The notes below the pieces were generated by a model. The model searched no databases and was not told the DNA's origin. It saw nothing but the letters and a program-made list of their open reading frames with translations. From the NCBI GenBank assembly GCA_002479485.1, contig DLNM01000052.1, forward strand, positions 1-64,000: a stretch of DNA of 64,000 nucleotides. Reading direction: 5' to 3'. The DNA comes from Firmicutes bacterium UBA7510. Lineage in GTDB: Bacteria; Bacillota; Clostridia; Tissierellales; Sedimentibacteraceae. Below are positions 1 through 8,809 of the stretch, piece by piece. Position numbers and translations under genes: made by a program. Each line of letters begins with the position of its first letter. Position 1 is the stretch's first letter.

Positions 1-250
1 ATTTACTATTGTAAAAAATATTTAAAAAATTATTAAATAGGTCTATATATAAAAATACACAATTAAATTAGGAAATTTTAGTATTTTCTAAATGTAATTA
101 ATATGCTTACGTTTTCATGCACAAAATAAAATAAAGTAAAATTAGATATAAATTAATAAAAATAATTTTAAAGCTTGCAAAATTAATATAATTTTGATAT
201 GCTAATTAAAATTGAAAAGTTAAGTAAGACTTATATAAATGGAGGCTATC
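1..250. other. AT-rich leader upstream of pyc
   Basis: This stretch is extremely AT-rich and has no supported gene. It presumably carries the pyc promoter, but I see no hexamer pair good enough to call and no strong hairpin. The only clear element is the ribosome binding site GGAGG at 241-245 for the downstream gene. Confidence 0.5.
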
Positions 251-3200
251 ATGAAAAAGTTTAAACGTGTTCTTGTTGCCAATAGAGGCGAAATAGCTAT
301 AAGAGTTTTTAGAGCTTGTAATGAGCTTGGAATTAGAACAGTTGCTATTTATTCAGAAGAAGATAAAAATTCACTTTTTAGAACTAAAGCGGACGAATCT
401 TATCAAATAGGTAAAGATAAAGGACCAGTAGAGGCTTATTTAGGAATAGACGAAATTATTAATCTAGCTAAATCAAAAGGTGTGGATTCAATACACCCTG
501 GTTATGGATTTTTATCTGAAAATGTAGAATTTGCAAAAAAATGCGAAGAAACAGGCATAGTATTTATAGGGCCTAACCATGAAATGATGGATAAATTAGG
601 AGATAAAATTAAATCTAAACTCGTAGCTCAATCTGTAGGTGTTCCTACTATTCCTGGTGTTGAAAAAGCTGTTGGCAATGAAAAAGAAGCAATTGAGTTT
701 GCCAATCTTTGTGAATATCCAATCATGTTAAAGGCAGCAGCAGGCGGTGGTGGCAGAGGTATGAGAATAGTAAGAAGTGAAAAAGATCTTATACCTGAAT
801 TTAATAGTGCTAAAAGTGAGGCGAAAAAAGCCTTTGGTATAGATGATATATTTATTGAAAAATATCTGGAAAATCCTAAACATATAGAGGTTCAGGTTTT
901 AGGTGATAGTTATGGCAATATAGTTCACCTGTATGAGAGAGATTGTTCAATACAAAGAAGGCATCAAAAGGTTATAGAATTTACTCCTGCAATATGTTTA
1001 ACTGAAAAACAAAGAAAGGATATATGTGCGGATGCAATTAAAATTGCAAGTGCTGTTAAATATAGAAGTGCTGGAACTGTAGAATTTTTAGTAGATAGCA
1101 AAGGCGATCATTATTTCATTGAAATGAACCCTAGAATTCAGGTTGAACATACTATTACAGAAATGACAACAGGAATTGACTTAGTTCAATCTCAGATTTT
1201 AGTAGCACAAGGCTATAGCCTAGACAGTGATGAATTAAACATAAAATCACAGGATTCAATTAAACAAAATGGTTTTTCAATTCAGTGCCGAGTAACAACT
1301 GAGGATCCTAACAAAAATTTTGCACCAGACACAGGAAAAATAGACATTTATAGAACTGGCTCTGGATTTGGTATTAGATTAGACGGTGATAATGGCTTCA
1401 CTGGAGCAGTTATAAGCCCATACTATGATAGTTTATTGGTTAAGGTTACGTCATGGTCAAGAAGCTTTAATGACTGTGTAAACAAATCACGAAGAGCATT
1501 AAGAGAGGTTAAAATTAAAGGGGTAAAAACAAACGTTGGATTTTTGCTTAATGTCTTAAATCACGATAAATTCAAAAAAGGAATGTGCGACACAGGCTTC
1601 ATACAAAATAACCCTAAATTGTTAAGTATAGTTGAGGGTAAAGACGAGGAGCTAAAAATTATTAAATTTATAGGAGAAAAAGTTGTAAATGAAACTAGAG
1701 GTATAAAGCCAACATTTGATGTACCAAGAATTCCAGAGTTTAAGTGTATAGAAAATCTAAGAGGAACAAAGCAAATATTAGATGAAAATGGTCCTAAGGG
1801 ATTGATTGATTATATACTTAATGAGAAAAAACTCCTATTAACTGATACTACTATGCGTGATGCTCATCAATCGCTGATGGCGACAAGGCTCAGAACTATA
1901 GATATGGAAAGAATAGCTCCAGCAATGGCAACTCTTGGTAAGGATTTATTCTCGCTTGAAATGTGGGGTGGAGCAACATTTGATGTTTCATACAGATTTC
2001 TAAAGGAATCTCCTTGGGAAAGATTAAGAGTATTAAGAGAGAAAATACCTAATATTTTATTCCAAATGTTAATCCGTGGTGCAAATGGTGTAGGATACAA
2101 AAACTACCCAGACAATGTAATCAGGCAATTTGTTAAGACTTCTGCAGACAATGGAATTGATATTTTCAGAATATTTGACTCGCTAAACTGGATACAAGGT
2201 ATGGAGGTTGCAATTGATGAGGTCCTAAACCAAAACAAAATTGCAGAAGCTTGTATTTGCTATACTGGGGATATATTAGATGAAAATAGAGATAAATATA
2301 CGCTTAAATACTATGTAGATAAGGCTAAGAAACTTGAAAAAAGAGGTGCTCAAATACTTGGTATAAAGGATATGTCAGCTCTATTAAAGCCAATGGCGGC
2401 ACATAAGCTCATAAAGACACTTAAAAATGAAATATCTATACCAATTCACCTTCACACTCATGACACTAGTGGAAATGGTGTAGCTACAGTTCTAATGTCC
2501 GCAATGGCAGGAGTTGATATAGTAGACACTGCATTTAACTCAATGGCAGGACTTACAAGCCAGCCAGCACTTAACTCAGTAGTTGCAGCACTAAAAAATA
2601 CTGACAGAGATACAAAGCTATCAATGGATGATTTACAAAAGATATCAGATTACTGGGGAGCGGTAAGACCTGTTTATGAAAAGTATGAGTCAGGATTAAA
2701 AAGCGGTACTGCTGAAATATATAAATATGAAATACCTGGAGGACAATATTCAAATCTTAAACCTCAAGTTGAAAGCTTTGGGTTAGGACACAAATTTGAA
2801 GAAGTTAAGGACATGTATCGTGAGGTAAATACAATGCTTGGCGATATAGTAAAAGTAACTCCATCATCAAAGGCTGTAGGTGATATGGCTATATTTATGA
2901 TTCAAAATGAGTTAAATAAGGATAACATTTATGATAAAGCAAAGGATATGGATTTTCCAGACTCAATAGTATCATACTTTGAAGGTATGATGGGTCAACC
3001 TGAAGGAGGATTTCCTGAGAAATTAAAGGAATTAGTTTTAAAGGGTAAAAAATCAATAACAGTTAGACCGGGTGAGCTATTAGAGCCAGAAAATTTTGAT
3101 AAAATAAAAGAAGATCTAAATAAAAAATACAACACAGATACAACTATCGAGGATGTTTTAAGTTATGCACTTTATCCTAAGGTTTACGAGGATTATGTTA

Positions 3201-3682
3201 AGTATGTAAAAAATGAAGGTGACTTTAGATATATGGGTAGTGATATATTTTTCCACGGACTTAGTGAAGGAGAGACCTGTGAAGTTCAAATTCATGAAGG
3301 AACAGTATATGTTGTTAAGTTGGTGGAAATAAGAAGTGCTGATGATTCTGGAAATAGAGACGTAGTATTTGAAGTTGACGGAAATCGTAGGGTAATAAGT
3401 ATAAATGACAAAGCTGTAGCTAAAACAAGTACTAAGGTGTCTAAAAGAATGGCAGATGCTGATAACAAAAATGAAATTGGTGCAAATATATCAGGAAAAA
3501 TTATAAAGCTATTAGTTAACAACGGTGATTTAGTTTCAGAGGGTCAACCTGTTGCTATAATTGAAGCCATGAAGATGGAAACTAATATTATTTCTCCAGT
3601 AGCTGGAACAGTAAAAAGTATATTAGTAAAAGAAGGCCAGCAAGTAGTAGCAGGTGAATTAGTGTCTGAGTTAGAAAAATAG
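251..3682 (+). CDS. pyc: Pyruvate carboxylase
   Basis: Biotin-dependent cytosolic enzyme that carboxylates pyruvate to oxaloacetate using ATP and bicarbonate, an anaplerotic step. The 1143-residue product has the full single-chain order. The N-terminal biotin carboxylase has an ATP-grasp glycine loop GGGGRGMR at about 165-172. It is followed by an HMGL-like carboxyltransferase (LLTDTTMRDAHQS, near 530), the PYC/OADA linker, and a C-terminal biotinyl domain with EAMKMET, putting the biotinyl lysine near 1108. Length matches the usual 1140-1150 residues. I chose ATG at 251 because GGAGG (241-245) sits 5 nt upstream; the ATG at 239 overlaps that site. It is monocistronic, closed by a hairpin at 3696. 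Confidence 0.97.
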   Translation: MKKFKRVLVANRGEIAIRVFRACNELGIRTVAIYSEEDKNSLFRTKADESYQIGKDKGPVEAYLGIDEIINLAKSKGVDSIHPGYGFLSENVEFAKKCEETGIVFIGPNHEMMDKLGDKIKSKLVAQSVGVPTIPGVEKAVGNEKEAIEFANLCEYPIMLKAAAGGGGRGMRIVRSEKDLIPEFNSAKSEAKKAFGIDDIFIEKYLENPKHIEVQVLGDSYGNIVHLYERDCSIQRRHQKVIEFTPAICLTEKQRKDICADAIKIASAVKYRSAGTVEFLVDSKGDHYFIEMNPRIQVEHTITEMTTGIDLVQSQILVAQGYSLDSDELNIKSQDSIKQNGFSIQCRVTTEDPNKNFAPDTGKIDIYRTGSGFGIRLDGDNGFTGAVISPYYDSLLVKVTSWSRSFNDCVNKSRRALREVKIKGVKTNVGFLLNVLNHDKFKKGMCDTGFIQNNPKLLSIVEGKDEELKIIKFIGEKVVNETRGIKPTFDVPRIPEFKCIENLRGTKQILDENGPKGLIDYILNEKKLLLTDTTMRDAHQSLMATRLRTIDMERIAPAMATLGKDLFSLEMWGGATFDVSYRFLKESPWERLRVLREKIPNILFQMLIRGANGVGYKNYPDNVIRQFVKTSADNGIDIFRIFDSLNWIQGMEVAIDEVLNQNKIAEACICYTGDILDENRDKYTLKYYVDKAKKLEKRGAQILGIKDMSALLKPMAAHKLIKTLKNEISIPIHLHTHDTSGNGVATVLMSAMAGVDIVDTAFNSMAGLTSQPALNSVVAALKNTDRDTKLSMDDLQKISDYWGAVRPVYEKYESGLKSGTAEIYKYEIPGGQYSNLKPQVESFGLGHKFEEVKDMYREVNTMLGDIVKVTPSSKAVGDMAIFMIQNELNKDNIYDKAKDMDFPDSIVSYFEGMMGQPEGGFPEKLKELVLKGKKSITVRPGELLEPENFDKIKEDLNKKYNTDTTIEDVLSYALYPKVYEDYVKYVKNEGDFRYMGSDIFFHGLSEGETCEVQIHEGTVYVVKLVEIRSADDSGNRDVVFEVDGNRRVISINDKAVAKTSTKVSKRMADADNKNEIGANISGKIIKLLVNNGDLVSEGQPVAIIEAMKMETNIISPVAGTVKSILVKEGQQVVAGELVSELEK

Positions 3683-3695
3683 AATAGCAATATTA

Positions 3696-3734
3696 AAAAA
3701 GTTCTATACCTAATAATTAGGTATAGAACTTTTT
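3696..3734. terminator. Bidirectional terminator between pyc and the ABC exporter
   Basis: An 18-bp perfect stem (3696-3713 with 3717-3734) has a 3-nt loop, with A and T runs on both flanks. It therefore can end both the rightward pyc transcript and the leftward ABC transporter transcript. Confidence 0.9.
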
Positions 3735-3736
3735 GC

Positions 3737-6118
3737 TTACTCAGTACGTAGTGCTTCCACAGGGTCTTTTTTAGCTGCCAATTTAGCTGGAATTGTTCCA
3801 CCAATTAACGTGAGAATTATGCTTATTGTAATTAGTAGAATAGCATGAATAGGGTTAAGCTGTGCAACATTAGCCAAATCAGTCATATTTAAAAGCAAAT
3901 GATTAATTGGGAATGTAAGCGCGTAAGCTATACCTATCCCTAAAAGACCAGAACAAGCTCCAATAATAAATGTTTCGGCATTAAATACTCTTGTGATATC
4001 CTTTTTCCTTGCACCAAGTGCTCTAAGAATACCAATTTCCTTTGTACGTTCAAGAACGGAAATATATGTTATAATACCAATCATTATTAATGATACAACT
4101 AAAGATATTGCTGCAAAAGCAATTAAAACAAGTGTAATTGCATCCATAATTCCGCCAGTCATTTCTGTCATTGAACTTGCTAAATCATTATATACAATTG
4201 TGTCCTCATCTGCCTTGTTTGTATTATAGTCGTCTAAATATGATAGAACAGCGTCCTTAGCTTCAAAGTCTGTAGGATATAAATGAATCATATATGGAGT
4301 TGAATCTCCCCCAATATAAGATAGAAAAGATTCCTTGCTTGCCTTATCTATCTTTTCCATTGTAATAACATTATAGTCTGCTTTTAATTGCGCTTTTACA
4401 ATTTCTGAGTCCTCTTCTATATCCAAAATTTCTTGAACTAATTTATCACTATAAGCAATTCCATTGCCTAGTATGCCTAAGGTTACATCCTCTTTTAAAC
4501 GAACTATACCGCTTATTTGCAATGTTATGCTATTTTCAGAATCATACATGGCATCATAATCAGTACCTGGCATAAAATTACCCATTGAAGTTTTCTTATA
4601 AAAGTCGTTGTTTGTTATTAATTTTATTTCTGTACCAACTATATCTTTAAATTTTATACTGTCAACATCATCTGTATCGAAGCCAAGGTTTTTAAGTATT
4701 GAATAATCAACACGATTTTGGTCATCAACTACTAATACTAAATCAGTGCTCTTTGATGGATATTCGCCGGCAAGAACTTCATAGTTTTTTTCAAGGTATG
4801 AGTCTAGAGAATTGTCAAGAACTTCAGGGTATGATGCAAAGCCAATTCCTCTCATGCTTGATACTCCGCCCATCATGCTTTGCATATCCTTGCCGTCATT
4901 ACCAGCACCCATGTTAATTCCAACTGCAATGGAAACTGGATATGTTTTTTCATCTGCTCTGCGAAGTAAGTTCATCCCTACCATTCTTGTGTATCCAATA
5001 CTTCTACATATAGCTGGATCTATAGCATTTATGTAGTCAATGTATTCTTTTGTAATTTTATTTGTATGTGCAATAGTATTTTCTGTACTATCGTATAAAT
5101 ATACCTCATCAGTATTAATCTGCTCTTTTTCATCACGTACTATTGAAAGCATTTCTCCTCTCATTTCTTTCATTGTTTCCATGTCTATACTCATTGTAGA
5201 CTTTGAAATCATTATAGGAAACTCTGATAATGCATCATTTTGAAACTGATTAATTTGAGTTTGAAATCCAGATGAAAGACTTAGAATTAAAGCTATACCA
5301 ATAATTCCAATGCTTGATGCAAATGCAGTTAAAGCTGTTCTCCATTTTTTTGTAGCGATATTTTTACCAGATAATTTTAGGGCTGTAAAAAAGCTCATAC
5401 TAGTTTTTTTAAGTTGATAACCTGTATCATCTTTAACATTGTTATAAGGATTACTATCATCTACTACCTGACCGTCTTTAAATTTAATTATTCTATCAGC
5501 ATATTTCTCTGCTATGTCAGGATTGTGAGTTACCATAATAACAAGCTTGTCATCTGCAATTTCCTTTATTAAATTCATAATTTGCTCGCTAGTTGCTGAG
5601 TCAAGTGCTCCTGTTGGTTCATCGGCTAAAATTATATCAGGATCATTAGCTAAAGCTCTAGCAATGGCAACACGTTGCATTTGACCTCCGGAAAGCTGAT
5701 TTGGCTTTTTGTGTATATGTTCCTTTAAGCCAACCTTTTCTAGCACCTCTATAGCTTTAGCATGCTTTTCAGAAGCAGATACACCACTTAAAGTCATTCC
5801 CATTTCAACATTATCTACAATATTTAGATGACCAATTAAATTGTAGCTTTGAAAAACGAACCCGATGCTGTTATTACGATATGCATCCCAATCTGAGTCT
5901 TTAAAATTCTTAGTTGATTTACCATTAATTATTAAATCCCCACTATCATAATGGTCAAGCCCACCGATTACGTTTAAGCATGTGGTTTTTCCTGAACCGC
6001 TTTGCCCTAAAATGGAGACAAATTCATTTTTTCTAAAATTTAAACTAATATTATTTAATGCAACCTGTGTAAAATCACCGGTTGTATAGCTTTTTGTTAT
6101 GTTTTTTAACTGAAGCAT
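3737..6118 (-). CDS. MacB-type ABC exporter, fused ATPase-permease
   Basis: A single 793-residue chain. Residues 1-230 form a LolD/MacB-class ATPase: Walker A GQSGSGKTT at 38-46, signature LSGGQ at 142-146, and Walker B ILADEP near 165. A permease follows with one membrane segment near 255-280, a large extracytoplasmic domain, and three C-terminal FtsX-type membrane segments. The family exports or senses peptides, antibiotics and lipoproteins. The ribosome binding site AAGGAGGT lies 8 nt before the ATG. It diverges from a two-component system, the usual arrangement for antimicrobial-peptide detoxification modules. That role is inferred from context; the substrate is not visible. Confidence 0.9.
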   Translation of the reverse strand: MLQLKNITKSYTTGDFTQVALNNISLNFRKNEFVSILGQSGSGKTTCLNVIGGLDHYDSGDLIINGKSTKNFKDSDWDAYRNNSIGFVFQSYNLIGHLNIVDNVEMGMTLSGVSASEKHAKAIEVLEKVGLKEHIHKKPNQLSGGQMQRVAIARALANDPDIILADEPTGALDSATSEQIMNLIKEIADDKLVIMVTHNPDIAEKYADRIIKFKDGQVVDDSNPYNNVKDDTGYQLKKTSMSFFTALKLSGKNIATKKWRTALTAFASSIGIIGIALILSLSSGFQTQINQFQNDALSEFPIMISKSTMSIDMETMKEMRGEMLSIVRDEKEQINTDEVYLYDSTENTIAHTNKITKEYIDYINAIDPAICRSIGYTRMVGMNLLRRADEKTYPVSIAVGINMGAGNDGKDMQSMMGGVSSMRGIGFASYPEVLDNSLDSYLEKNYEVLAGEYPSKSTDLVLVVDDQNRVDYSILKNLGFDTDDVDSIKFKDIVGTEIKLITNNDFYKKTSMGNFMPGTDYDAMYDSENSITLQISGIVRLKEDVTLGILGNGIAYSDKLVQEILDIEEDSEIVKAQLKADYNVITMEKIDKASKESFLSYIGGDSTPYMIHLYPTDFEAKDAVLSYLDDYNTNKADEDTIVYNDLASSMTEMTGGIMDAITLVLIAFAAISLVVSLIMIGIITYISVLERTKEIGILRALGARKKDITRVFNAETFIIGACSGLLGIGIAYALTFPINHLLLNMTDLANVAQLNPIHAILLITISIILTLIGGTIPAKLAAKKDPVEALRTE

Positions 6119-6157
6119 AAAACAGTACCTCCTTGATGACTTTTTTCACTCTTACTT

Positions 6158-6190
6158 TTTATAGCACTTTAATATGAACTAAATATGAAC
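6158..6190 (-). promoter_or_regulatory. ABC exporter promoter with tandem regulator boxes
   Basis: Two exact copies of AATATGAAC (plus strand, 6171-6179 and 6182-6190) lie 11 bp apart. They cover the -35 zone of a minus-strand promoter whose -10 TATAAA is at 6158-6163. Direct repeats one helical turn apart are the usual target of OmpR-type response regulators, and the regulator gene is divergent and adjacent. Inference: the 6325 regulator activates the exporter here. Confidence 0.55.
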
Positions 6191-6293
6191 AAATCTATTT
6201 TATTTTTAAAAAGTTTATGATAAGTTAATCTTAATAAATTATAATAATTAATTATGAGCCCATGCAAATTTTTTATAACAATTGGTGCACTAT

Positions 6294-6312
6294 ATATGTA
6301 TGGCATACATAT
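6294..6312 (+). promoter_or_regulatory. Perfect palindrome abutting the response regulator RBS
   Basis: ATATGTATG and CATACATAT are separated by a single G and end directly before the ribosome binding site GGAGG (6313-6317). It could be an operator or an RNA hairpin affecting translation initiation. Its role is unknown. Confidence 0.35.
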
Positions 6313-6324
6313 GGAGGAATTAAT

Positions 6325-7011
6325 ATGTTTAATATATTATTAGTAGATGATAACAAAAATACTCGCAGATTAATGGAAAAGGTGCTTTTACAAAATAACT
6401 ATGAACCAATATTGGCTGTAGATGGTATGGAAGCGTTAGATATTTTAGACAAAAAACATGTAGACCTAATTATACTTGATATTATGATGCCTAGAATGGA
6501 TGGTTTTGAGTTTACAAAAGCGCTACGTGAAGCAAATTGTAATATTCCCATACTAATGGTCACAGCAAGAGAAGATTTTGCCGATAAAAAAATGGGATTT
6601 CTATTAGGTGCAGACGATTATATGATAAAACCTGTTGATGAGGAAGAAATGATATTGCGTATCGGTGCATTATTAAGGCGTTCTAAAATTTCAAATGAAA
6701 ATAAATTGACAATTGGTTCAACAACCTTAGATTATGATTCTATAACTGTTACTAGCGGTGAATGCTCTGAGGAGCTTCCTAAGAAGGAATTTATGCTATT
6801 ATTTAAGCTGTTATCATTTCAAAATAAAATTTTTACACGCAGACAGTTAATGGATGAGATATGGGATATGGAAAGCGAGACAGATGAACGAACAGTAGAT
6901 GTTCATATAAACAGATTAAGAGAACGCTTTAAGATAAATGATGATTTTGAAATTATAACAGTACGAGGTCTTGGATATAAGGCGGTGAAGAAAAATGAAT
7001 CGACTACGTAG
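6325..7011 (+). CDS. OmpR-family response regulator
   Basis: A 228-residue DNA-binding response regulator. The receiver domain (1-115) shows LLVDD near residue 5, the phosphoacceptor aspartate in LIILDIMMP, the switch threonine in MVTA, and the lysine in DDYMIKP. The C-terminal winged helix ends with TVDVHINRLRERF and ITVRGLGYKA. ATG at 6325 is preferred over the upstream in-frame ATG at 6262 because GGAGG lies 7 nt before it and the receiver starts right there. Its 3' end overlaps the sensor kinase gene by 17 nt, so the two are translationally coupled. It probably controls the divergent exporter through the repeats at 6171-6190. Confidence 0.93.
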   Translation: MFNILLVDDNKNTRRLMEKVLLQNNYEPILAVDGMEALDILDKKHVDLIILDIMMPRMDGFEFTKALREANCNIPILMVTAREDFADKKMGFLLGADDYMIKPVDEEEMILRIGALLRRSKISNENKLTIGSTTLDYDSITVTSGECSEELPKKEFMLLFKLLSFQNKIFTRRQLMDEIWDMESETDERTVDVHINRLRERFKINDDFEIITVRGLGYKAVKKNESTT

Positions 7012-8029
7012 TTTAAACCTTGCTTTTGTAGTAATAGTTTTTTTAATTATGATTTCATCCGGTGCATTGTCTGGAACATTTATATATATTTTGTATAAAT
7101 GCAATATAGTTAATGAATTAGTGCCAAGACCAATGATACTTACATTTGTAATTCCACTGACAAGCATTATTATAGGAACTATTATTTCACTTATTACAAG
7201 TAGACGTGTATTAAAACCTTTAAATGAATTGATTAATGCTACAAAGGAGATTGCAAAGGGTAATTTTTCAGTGCAGGTAGTTAATGACCATAATTGTGGT
7301 GAGCTTGGTGACTTAATATCAAGCTTTAATGACATGGCACGCCAGCTTAATGGAGTTGAAATGGTACACAGAGATTTTATAAATAATTTTTCACACGAAT
7401 TTAAAACTCCGATAATTTCAATTAGAGGTTTTGCTAAACAGCTTAAAAATTCATCTCTGACTAATGATGAAAGAGAAGAATACGCAGATATTATAATTAG
7501 AGAAGCGGAACGGCTAACAAATATGTCTACAAATATTTTAATTTTAGATAAATTAGAAAATCAAGTAATTGTATCTAACAAAACTAAATTTTCATTGGAC
7601 GAACAATTACGAAATTGTATTTTACTTCTTCAAAAGCAATGGGAGAGTAAAAATCTTGAATTGCAAATATATTTAAGCGAAGTAACAATTTTCAATAATG
7701 AAGAAATGCTAGAACAGGTATGGCTTAATCTAATTGGAAATGCAATTAAATATAGCCCTGAAAACAGTAAGCTCACTATAGAATGCTATCAAAATGGTAA
7801 TGAGATAAAAATTAAGATAGTAGATAGTGGAATTGGAATGACCGATGAGGTAATGGCACATATTTTTGATAAATTTTATCAAGGGGATTTAGCGCATAAA
7901 TCTGAAGGAAATGGATTAGGTCTTTCAATTGCAAAAAGAATTCTTGATTTGTGTAATGGTAAAATATCAGTAAAAAGCAAGCTTGGCAAGGGATCAATCT
8001 TTACTATTCGGCTTGCAGCTGAAGAATAA
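6995..8029 (+). CDS. HAMP sensor histidine kinase
   Basis: A 344-residue membrane kinase partner of the preceding regulator. Two membrane helices (about 10-35 and 45-65) flank only a very short external loop. A HAMP segment follows, then the HisKA box with phosphoacceptor histidine in NNFSHEFKTPI, the N box NLIGNAIKYSP, G1 DSGIGM and G2 GNGLGLSIAK. The tiny external loop resembles intramembrane-sensing kinases paired with ABC exporters (BceS-like, by architecture only). Its start lies inside the regulator gene. The inverted repeat at 8050-8100 may also serve as its terminator. Confidence 0.92.
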   Translation: MNRLRSLNLAFVVIVFLIMISSGALSGTFIYILYKCNIVNELVPRPMILTFVIPLTSIIIGTIISLITSRRVLKPLNELINATKEIAKGNFSVQVVNDHNCGELGDLISSFNDMARQLNGVEMVHRDFINNFSHEFKTPIISIRGFAKQLKNSSLTNDEREEYADIIIREAERLTNMSTNILILDKLENQVIVSNKTKFSLDEQLRNCILLLQKQWESKNLELQIYLSEVTIFNNEEMLEQVWLNLIGNAIKYSPENSKLTIECYQNGNEIKIKIVDSGIGMTDEVMAHIFDKFYQGDLAHKSEGNGLGLSIAKRILDLCNGKISVKSKLGKGSIFTIRLAAEE

Positions 8030-8049
8030 AAGAATTTATAATTTACTTA

Positions 8050-8100
8050 TTGACCACATGGTCTATTTTTGCTATAATCTAAAATAGACCATGTGGTCAA
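8050..8100 (+). promoter_or_regulatory. tetR promoter between two operator copies
   Basis: A perfect 20-bp inverted repeat (8050-8069 and 8081-8100) has each arm containing GACCA-N2-TGGTC-type dyad symmetry. A complete promoter is embedded in it: TTGACC at 8050-8055, 17-bp spacer, TATAAT at 8073-8078. One operator copy therefore lies on the -35 and spacer and the second at the start site, an arrangement for tight autorepression by the adjacent TetR protein. The repeat followed by T residues could also terminate the upstream kinase transcript. Confidence 0.8.
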
Positions 8101-8182
8101 TTTTGTTTTAGAGGTAAAAGGTTAAGTATTTATGTACAAATAATTAATAATGTTTTGTGCATATTAATTTATGGAGGTAAAC

Positions 8183-8809
8183 ATGAAGCAAAGTGATAAA
8201 AGTCAGATTAGTAGAGACAAGATTTTAAATGCTGCAATTGCTGAATTTGGTGTAAAAAATTTTGAGACAGCTTCACTGAATAATATATGCAATGATAACA
8301 ATATTTCAAAAGGTCTTATTTATCATTACTTTAAGAATAAGGATGAATTATTTTTAAGCTGCGTAAAGTCTTGTTATGATGCTCTCGTGGAGTATCTAAG
8401 TAAAGAAAGCTTTAATAAAACTGATTTCCAGAATAATATGAAAAAATATATAGATTTAAGATATGAATTTTTTAAAGAGAATCCTTATTACAGTCATATA
8501 TTTTTTATTACAGTTTTACAGCCACCGACTCATCTAAAGGAGCAGATTAAAGAGCTGCGTAAGGAATTTGATGAATTCAATATAAATCGCTATAAGATGG
8601 ATTTAAGTAATTTAACACTTAGAGATGGTGTATCCGAGGAAGAGGCAATAGAGTATTTTTACATTTTTCAAGAAATGTTTAACAGCTACTTTCAAAGTAA
8701 GGCATATGAAAATGCGGACTTTGAATCGTTGATAGAGGCACATGAGGTTAAATTATCTAAGATATTAAATATTATGCTTTATGGCATTGCAAAGGAGACT
8801 GAAAAATGA
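8183..8809 (+). CDS. TetR-family transcriptional regulator
   Basis: A 208-residue repressor. Residues 8-55 form the TetR helix-turn-helix (SRDKILNAAIAEFG, then NNISKGLIYHYFKNKDELF). The rest is an all-helical ligand-binding domain with no close functional signature. ATG at 8183 is used because GGAGG at 8173-8177 precedes it; the upstream ATG at 8171 overlaps that site. The stop overlaps the antiporter start by 4 nt (ATGA), so the pair is co-translated. Its own promoter is framed by two dyad operators, so autoregulation and control of the antiporter are likely. The inducer is unknown. Confidence 0.92.
   Translation: MKQSDKSQISRDKILNAAIAEFGVKNFETASLNNICNDNNISKGLIYHYFKNKDELFLSCVKSCYDALVEYLSKESFNKTDFQNNMKKYIDLRYEFFKENPYYSHIFFITVLQPPTHLKEQIKELRKEFDEFNINRYKMDLSNLTLRDGVSEEEAIEYFYIFQEMFNSYFQSKAYENADFESLIEAHEVKLSKILNIMLYGIAKETEK

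Noticed and set aside
6916..7335. 139-residue minus-strand frame across the two-component genes
   Set aside because: It is a shadow of the overlapping regulator and kinase genes, both supported by motifs.
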